A stretch of DNA of 64,000 bases, taken from the NCBI GenBank assembly GCA_945643635.1, contig CALZFC010000100.1:1111501-1175500 (forward strand), read 5' to 3'. The notes below the pieces were generated by a model, which did no database searches, was not told the DNA's origin, and worked only from the letters and a program-made list of their open reading frames with translations. Of the stretch, positions 59,248 to 64,000 are shown piece by piece. The DNA is from Allodiplogaster sudhausi. Taxonomy: Eukaryota; Nematoda; Chromadorea; Rhabditida; Diplogasteridae. Numbering within the stretch: position 1 is the stretch's first letter; each line of letters begins with the position of its first letter. The position numbers were made by a program, and so were the translations under genes.

Positions 59248-62200
59248 GAGGGAGAGAGAGCCAGAAGGGAGAGAAAGAGAGAAAATAAATTTAGCTACTT
59301 CAACGGTACGGCGAGCGGGCAGCGGCTTCGGCCAATTCCACCGCCGCCGCCGCCAACGGTCACGGTAGTCGCAAGAGCGAGAAGAGCAGCGACGGGAAGG
59401 AGCGGTCGAAGAGTCGCGATAAGAAGGTTACATAATTTACATAAGTATATTCATTCATAAAGCGCCTTGACGGCCTATGAAATGTATTGAAAATGAGACC
59501 TCTGTGGGCATCGAAACACAATTTCGGCGTGAATTTATTTGAGCTCTTTTTTGATGCCAGCATTAATAATAGGCGTGTAGTAGTTTAATGAATCATTATA
59601 TAAAAAACTAATTTCTACATGTTGTGTACAATTTGGAAAGGTTTTAATATTTTCCAGTAAAATATTCCTTTTCTTTTCAGAAAGAAAACTCCTCAACAGA
59701 CGATAAAGTAAAGAAGCATCGTGACAAGGACGAAAAGAAGGAGAAGAAGACGAAGGAAGGCTCGGAGAAGAAGGAGAAGAAGGACAAGGAGAAAGAGAGC
59801 AGAGCAAGCAGCAAAGAGAGAAAGGTTTGTTGGCATGTGCATTCTCAGACTTTTACTTTCGGCGTACTCATATGGTCAACGTTTTGTAGATGGACTGGCT
59901 GTATTTAGGGAATAAAAAACTAATAACATTATTTATAAAAAAAATATCAACTTTTAAAGTGTTTTTTTGTCATTTCCTTAAAAAAGACATCATTTTAAGA
60001 CTACGCAGGAGAAGAGTGACGTCAAGTCCTCAAAGGACGGCAAGGACAAGAAAGGCAAGAGTAGCAGCTCAGACAAGGAGAAGAAGGCTCGGAATACACT
60101 TTATTTTGTTATCAGCGCTTTTCTTTTCGATTGTTTTCTTAAGGATTTAATTTTTATTTTTTGAATAGATATCTTTATTAAATTATTCATTTTTGCACAG
60201 GAGAAGAAGGAGTCGAAAGAGAAGAAAGAGAAGAAAGACAAGGTAAAGGAAAAGGAGAAGGACGCCGCGAGCAGTAGCAGTAAATCGAGGCGGGATTCTA
60301 AGACGGGCATTGCCATCCCATCGGCCGCTGTCGTATCGTCCAAGAGGCGGCCGTCCAACGTGGACAGTCTGCGATTGGACGATGACGACGATGACGTCAT
60401 GGAGAAGCAGCATCACTTCTCGAATGGCTTCCATCCGGGTAAAAAACCACGTTTGAATTGGCGCCATTTTGCCTGATCAAAGGAGGCGTCGTTCTTTCTT
60501 TAATTAATCAATAATGATGGAGAAGCAGCATCGCTTCTCGAATGGCTTCCACCCGGGTACTTGAATCTAGAACCGTGCAATTCGAACTTAAAAAAAACCA
60601 TGTTTGAATTGGCGCCATTTTGCCTGATCAAAAGAGGCGTCATCTTTTTTAAACGAATCAATAGGTTGCTCTGCAGAACCGGTCGCCATCGACGAGCCGC
60701 AGGCCAGCGTCTCACAAGTCGAAAGTCCACGTCCGCCGCCGCCCGAGGAACGCGCTGCGGCATTTAGGTGCATGCCATAAAGGGTTCTGGGATTGGGTCG
60801 GGATCCGAAATCGGGGACCGGGATTTCATATCCCGGTATTGGGCCGGTACCCGGGCCTTTAGACTCTTTTACAATCCCATTCATGTCGTACATATGTGTA
60901 TGGCGATTGAACAGTGAATTCACTGCGCAGGCTTAAAATATACTTTCACGGCCGTAATTCAAGAAGTCATATCAGGCCACAAACGGGCGCCGCTGCGCGT
61001 CCTCAGACGAGCATGGGCCGTCCGGGCACGGCGGCAGCGCGACCGGCGCCGCCCAAGCTGCGCCGTAAGCAGCTCGAGGTCGTCGAGCAGCAGCAGCAGA
61101 GAGGCGCTGCGCCAGAGGTCTCGCATTTTCTCTATTTCTTCGCAACCACTTCTTCATCCTTTTCTTCCATGATTTCCGTGTTATAACTAGGTCACAGCTT
61201 TGGAACATTTTATAAGAATATCTCTTTTGTTTGTTTGTTTGTTTCTCATATTTATATCCTCGTTAAACCAAGGAAGAATTCTTGCTCACTCATGGTCAGC
61301 ATTGATAGAAGATACACACGTCCGTTTTGAAGGTCGCCGAACGCAAGGCGGAGATCATTGTCGAATCGGCGGCGGCGTCCACAGCCGCGACGGCCGACGT
61401 CGACGACTTCATCGAAGAGATTGACGAGTTTGCAGGCGACGCCGCCGGCTCCGGGCTCGAGAACGCGCTCAACGAAGCGGCGCTACTGGTTCAGCTTTCT
61501 CTAACCAATTTATTCTTAATGAAACCAAGCAATAAAACGGTCATAAAAGTTGTGGTAAAAAAAACCTTTAGGTCAAACAAAGGAATTGGCCTACTACTAC
61601 TAATAATAATATGTATTTTTATTCGCATACGTGATGTTACTCAGGCTGCTTACGCAGATTATCGCCCGAATATCTAATTTCTAGCTTTCGTCTTCTGGGA
61701 TTACCGAATAGTTTTTTTGAAGTCTACATACTTTCACATTGGAGGAGATTCTTTTATTTTAGTGTGATGTGACAGCAGTCAAGCGGAAAGTCAGAGCAAG
61801 AAATGTTTACGAATAATCGATCGATAAACTAGCATGTTGCTGTCAGGAGGGCGGCGAGCGTGGCGGTCTCGTTGCCAAGATCATCGAGACGCGCGCCGCG
61901 ATCGAAGAGGGCGCAACAGCGGCCAAAGCAGTGGCCGCCGCCGCGTCCGATGACGTCGCAGACGATGGCGAACTTGCGCGCCAGAAGCAGCAGGTAAAGA
62001 GAGATGGAGGAGAGGCATACGCAATGAGGCCATGACCAGGGGCCGTAAAATAGGGACCGTAACATCTACCGTAATCCACGATCAGGGCCGTAAAATAGAG
62101 TCCTTAAAATCTACCGTAATTCTCAATAACAGATCATATTATTAAAGAGACGCAGAAAGCTCGCTGCCATTTTCCTCGGAATATCGCTGTTTTCTTGGCA

Positions 62201-63137
62201 TGGCAAAAATAATAAATTATAATCCCATGACATTTTTCTCTCGTTTTTGCTGCTATCCTTTGAGAATTACATATATGCTGTTGATCTTCTTCGTCATCAG
62301 ATTTCGATTTGAAAAAAGATTTTTTGCTAATCCTCTTAAAAAGAACGAGAATATAGACGAAAACAGATGAAAAGAAAGATGAAGAAACGGAGCAGCTGCC
62401 TAAGCCATAAGCTCTGAGTGAAAGGCTGCTTTCTTGACAGGTCTCACAGCTACAAGACGTGCTTCAGAAGGTGACGCAGACGGCCTTTCCGCTGTCGCGT
62501 CTCTTCGACTTTGCGCAGGCTTCTTTCTTTGAATTCTTGCCTTCTTATTTCTTTATTCCTTTATCTCACTCTTAACAAAAAAAAAAGTCATTCAAAGCAA
62601 AAAAAAATTTTCTATTAAAAAGTGTGTCATATTTTTGTTATTGCTCATTTTAGAAATCTTGAAGGAGTAGATATAGGTGATATGTACATATATATTTATT
62701 GATGTACATATATTGAACATTGATTGGCCAGGAGGACTTCGAGGCCATGGTGAAGGAGATGGAGAAGTGGCGGGCGGAGGCGCGCAAGAATGAGCAGGCG
62801 GTCGCGGACGCCAAGGCCAACGATCACGTCAGCGAGCAGAAGTAGGCGTGGACCTTTTTATAAATGATCAAAAAAGAGTAGCCACAAAATCATTGTTGAA
62901 TTCGCGCCTTTTTTGATTTCAAACATCGAGCGATCTCAGTTTATCGATTATAATTAGCAAGAGAAAAATATCGATCGAATGAAGTTATCGAATTAATGGT
63001 TTTCTTTGTTGAGGGATCTCTCGCTGCTCAAGCAGCTCGGTGACGAAATTCGTACGACGCGTTCAGCGCTCATGACGACTCGCGCCAAGATCATCGAGAA
63101 CGAGGACAATATACGTGCAATCATCTCGAACATGTAG
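58532..63137 (+). CDS. IFT54: IFT54 / TRAF3IP1 (DYF-11), intraflagellar transport protein
   Basis: Thirteen exons (58532-58672, 59026-59190, 59295-59426, 59681-59824, 60000-60086, 60201-60438, 60677-60767, 60976-61117, 61333-61488, 61847-61993, 62441-62518, 62732-62841, 63014-63137) join in phase to give 584 residues. The N-terminal CH-like domain (residues ~1-110: RPALTDQLLARPPFKFLLDV, then KIIAGKEPEKT) is the tubulin/IFT-binding part. A Lys/Glu/Ser-rich linker follows (~110-270), then RPGTAAARPAPPKLRR. The C-terminal coiled coil (~400-584: DVLQKVTQTAFPLSRLFDFA, DFEAMVKEMEKW) is the MIP-T3 domain. It works in IFT-B at the ciliary base and axoneme. Confidence 0.93.
60397..60660. repeat. Tandem duplication of the end of IFT54 exon 6 and its intron
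   Basis: The segment ATGGAGAAGCAGCATC...TTCTCGAATGGCTTCCA.CCGGGTA (60399-60441) recurs at 60513-60557 with its own GT donor. Both are followed by a TTTGAATTGGCGCCATTTTG and CCTGATCAAA block. The unit is about 115-150 bp. The duplicate lies in intron 6 and is out of the main model. Confidence 0.8.
62040..62125. repeat. Two-copy repeat, about 48 bp
   Basis: GGCCGTAAAATAG followed by CCGTAA and ATCTACCGTAATC occurs twice in the IFT54 intron between exons 10 and 11. Related TACGG-rich sequence occurs at 36100-36200. Confidence 0.6.
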
Positions 63138-64000
63138 AGCCCCTTATACCCCCCCCGCTCGGGAGGGGGAGGGTCCTCATTGACCCAAAGTACTGCGCGA
63201 ATCGCGCTTCACGATCTTTGTCGATAAGTCCCATTCTACCCCGTCTCGACTCATTATTCCAATTCTAACCATTCTACTCATTCTTCACATTCTACCCATG
63301 CTCCCATGATAGCCATTCTACCCATTCCACTCTGCCCCCGGTGGAGCATGATAGAGCCCAGCTCTGCCCCCCTGTTCCTCTGGTTAGCTCCCATAATAGG
63401 TCACTGATAGGCCCCTCGCACCAAGCCACATCCTTTGCGCTGCACTTGATTAAACTTTCTTGCTGCACCCAAATCCGGTCTGCTATAATTTGTCTATCCT
63501 CTTCTTCTTCTTCTTCATCTTCTTCTTCGGTTTTCGTTGAATCTGGTGAATGCAGTTATATATGTAAGCCTCCAGTAATGGTTACATTGCCATGTCGTCT
63601 TCACCTTTGATCCGCTAGAGATAATTAAAGCCTTCCGTGTTTCTTCTTGCCTCTTACAATTAATCACACCCTTACTCCCTCTTCTCGCTAGACTATCTTC
63701 CCCGTCTTTGTGTTACACTTCATGTTTTCTTTTTTACTTTACCTTTCTTTAACTCTCACCATTACTACATTTTATTTATTTTCTCAAAAGCGCAATAATT
63801 GTGATTCTGACAATGAACTTTTTTCCGGTTGTTTTTTCCTGTGTTTTCTGTGTTCCCTGCGGCAGCTTCATTTGCCTCGTATGCCCTCTCTCTCTCTCTT
63901 TTGTGAGAAGGGATGTGTGGCTGGAAGTATACTTTTTTGTTGATATAAATTCGACTGAACAGTCGTCCTTATCTTGTGAGACAGCTTGGAAATGAAATCT
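63138..64000. other. 3' flank of IFT54
   Basis: A short C/G-rich inverted pair (CCCCCCCGCTCGGGAGGGGG) follows the stop by about 10 bp. Tandem CATTCTACCCATT-type units (63235-63330) and a (TCT)n tract (63490-63530) follow. No further gene was recognised, and open frames are short. Confidence 0.5.

Overview
The window is eukaryotic, with multi-exon genes, GT-AG introns of about 45 bp to 1 kb, TATA boxes and very abundant (GA/CT)n tracts. An AEX-3/MADD gene next to a DYF-11/IFT54 gene, a small SUV39-like methyltransferase, cysteine-rich secreted proteins and a start codon placed directly on a splice acceptor suggest a nematode. Phylum is inferred; metazoan is certain. All gene models were assembled by hand from reading frame, splice sites and intron phase.

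Region 1 (1-18.7 kb) is a young duplicated gene cluster. A divergent pair of small secreted cysteine-rich genes is present as an intact right copy (16155-17923) and a decayed left copy (2120-3818) in inverted orientation around a centre near 10 kb. Parts of the left arm are also repeated directly (1-1570 and 4353-6310). The loop holds a 205-residue unknown protein gene (6641-7401), an orphan third copy of one exon (10681-10782) and a 2,985-bp TTAA-flanked element with inverted repeats of about 0.74 kb (11178-14162). TTAA-type MITEs are scattered through the whole window.

Region 2 (18.7-28.7 kb) is a set of compact genes. It has doubtful minus-strand exons (18.8-19.7 kb), a 16-exon SET-domain H3K9-type methyltransferase with C-terminal SUMO-interacting-like motifs (20413-24583, minus), a small unknown plus-strand gene starting 358 bp away head-to-head (24942-25425), a secreted acidic protein (25741-26975, minus, one junction unresolved) and an isolated plus-strand terminal exon (27698-27866).

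Region 3 (28.8-47.3 kb) is one gene: the MADD/AEX-3 Rab3 guanine-nucleotide exchange factor, minus strand, 37 coding exons and about 1,639 residues, with two homologous alternative last exons. Its introns contain MITEs, minisatellites and long GA/CT tracts. One intron carries eight perfect CRE palindromes (TGACGTCA), seven of them spaced exactly 22 bp apart.

Region 4 (47.3-58.5 kb) is about 11 kb of gene-poor DNA between two divergent genes, dominated by (GA)n/(CT)n. It contains a perfect X-box (RFX/DAF-19 consensus) at 57332. Region 5 (58532-63137, plus) is the intraflagellar transport gene IFT54/TRAF3IP1 (DYF-11), 13 exons and 584 residues. MADD acts in synaptic vesicle and dense-core release and IFT54 in cilium assembly, so the 11-kb spacer separates two genes expected to be active in sensory neurons.
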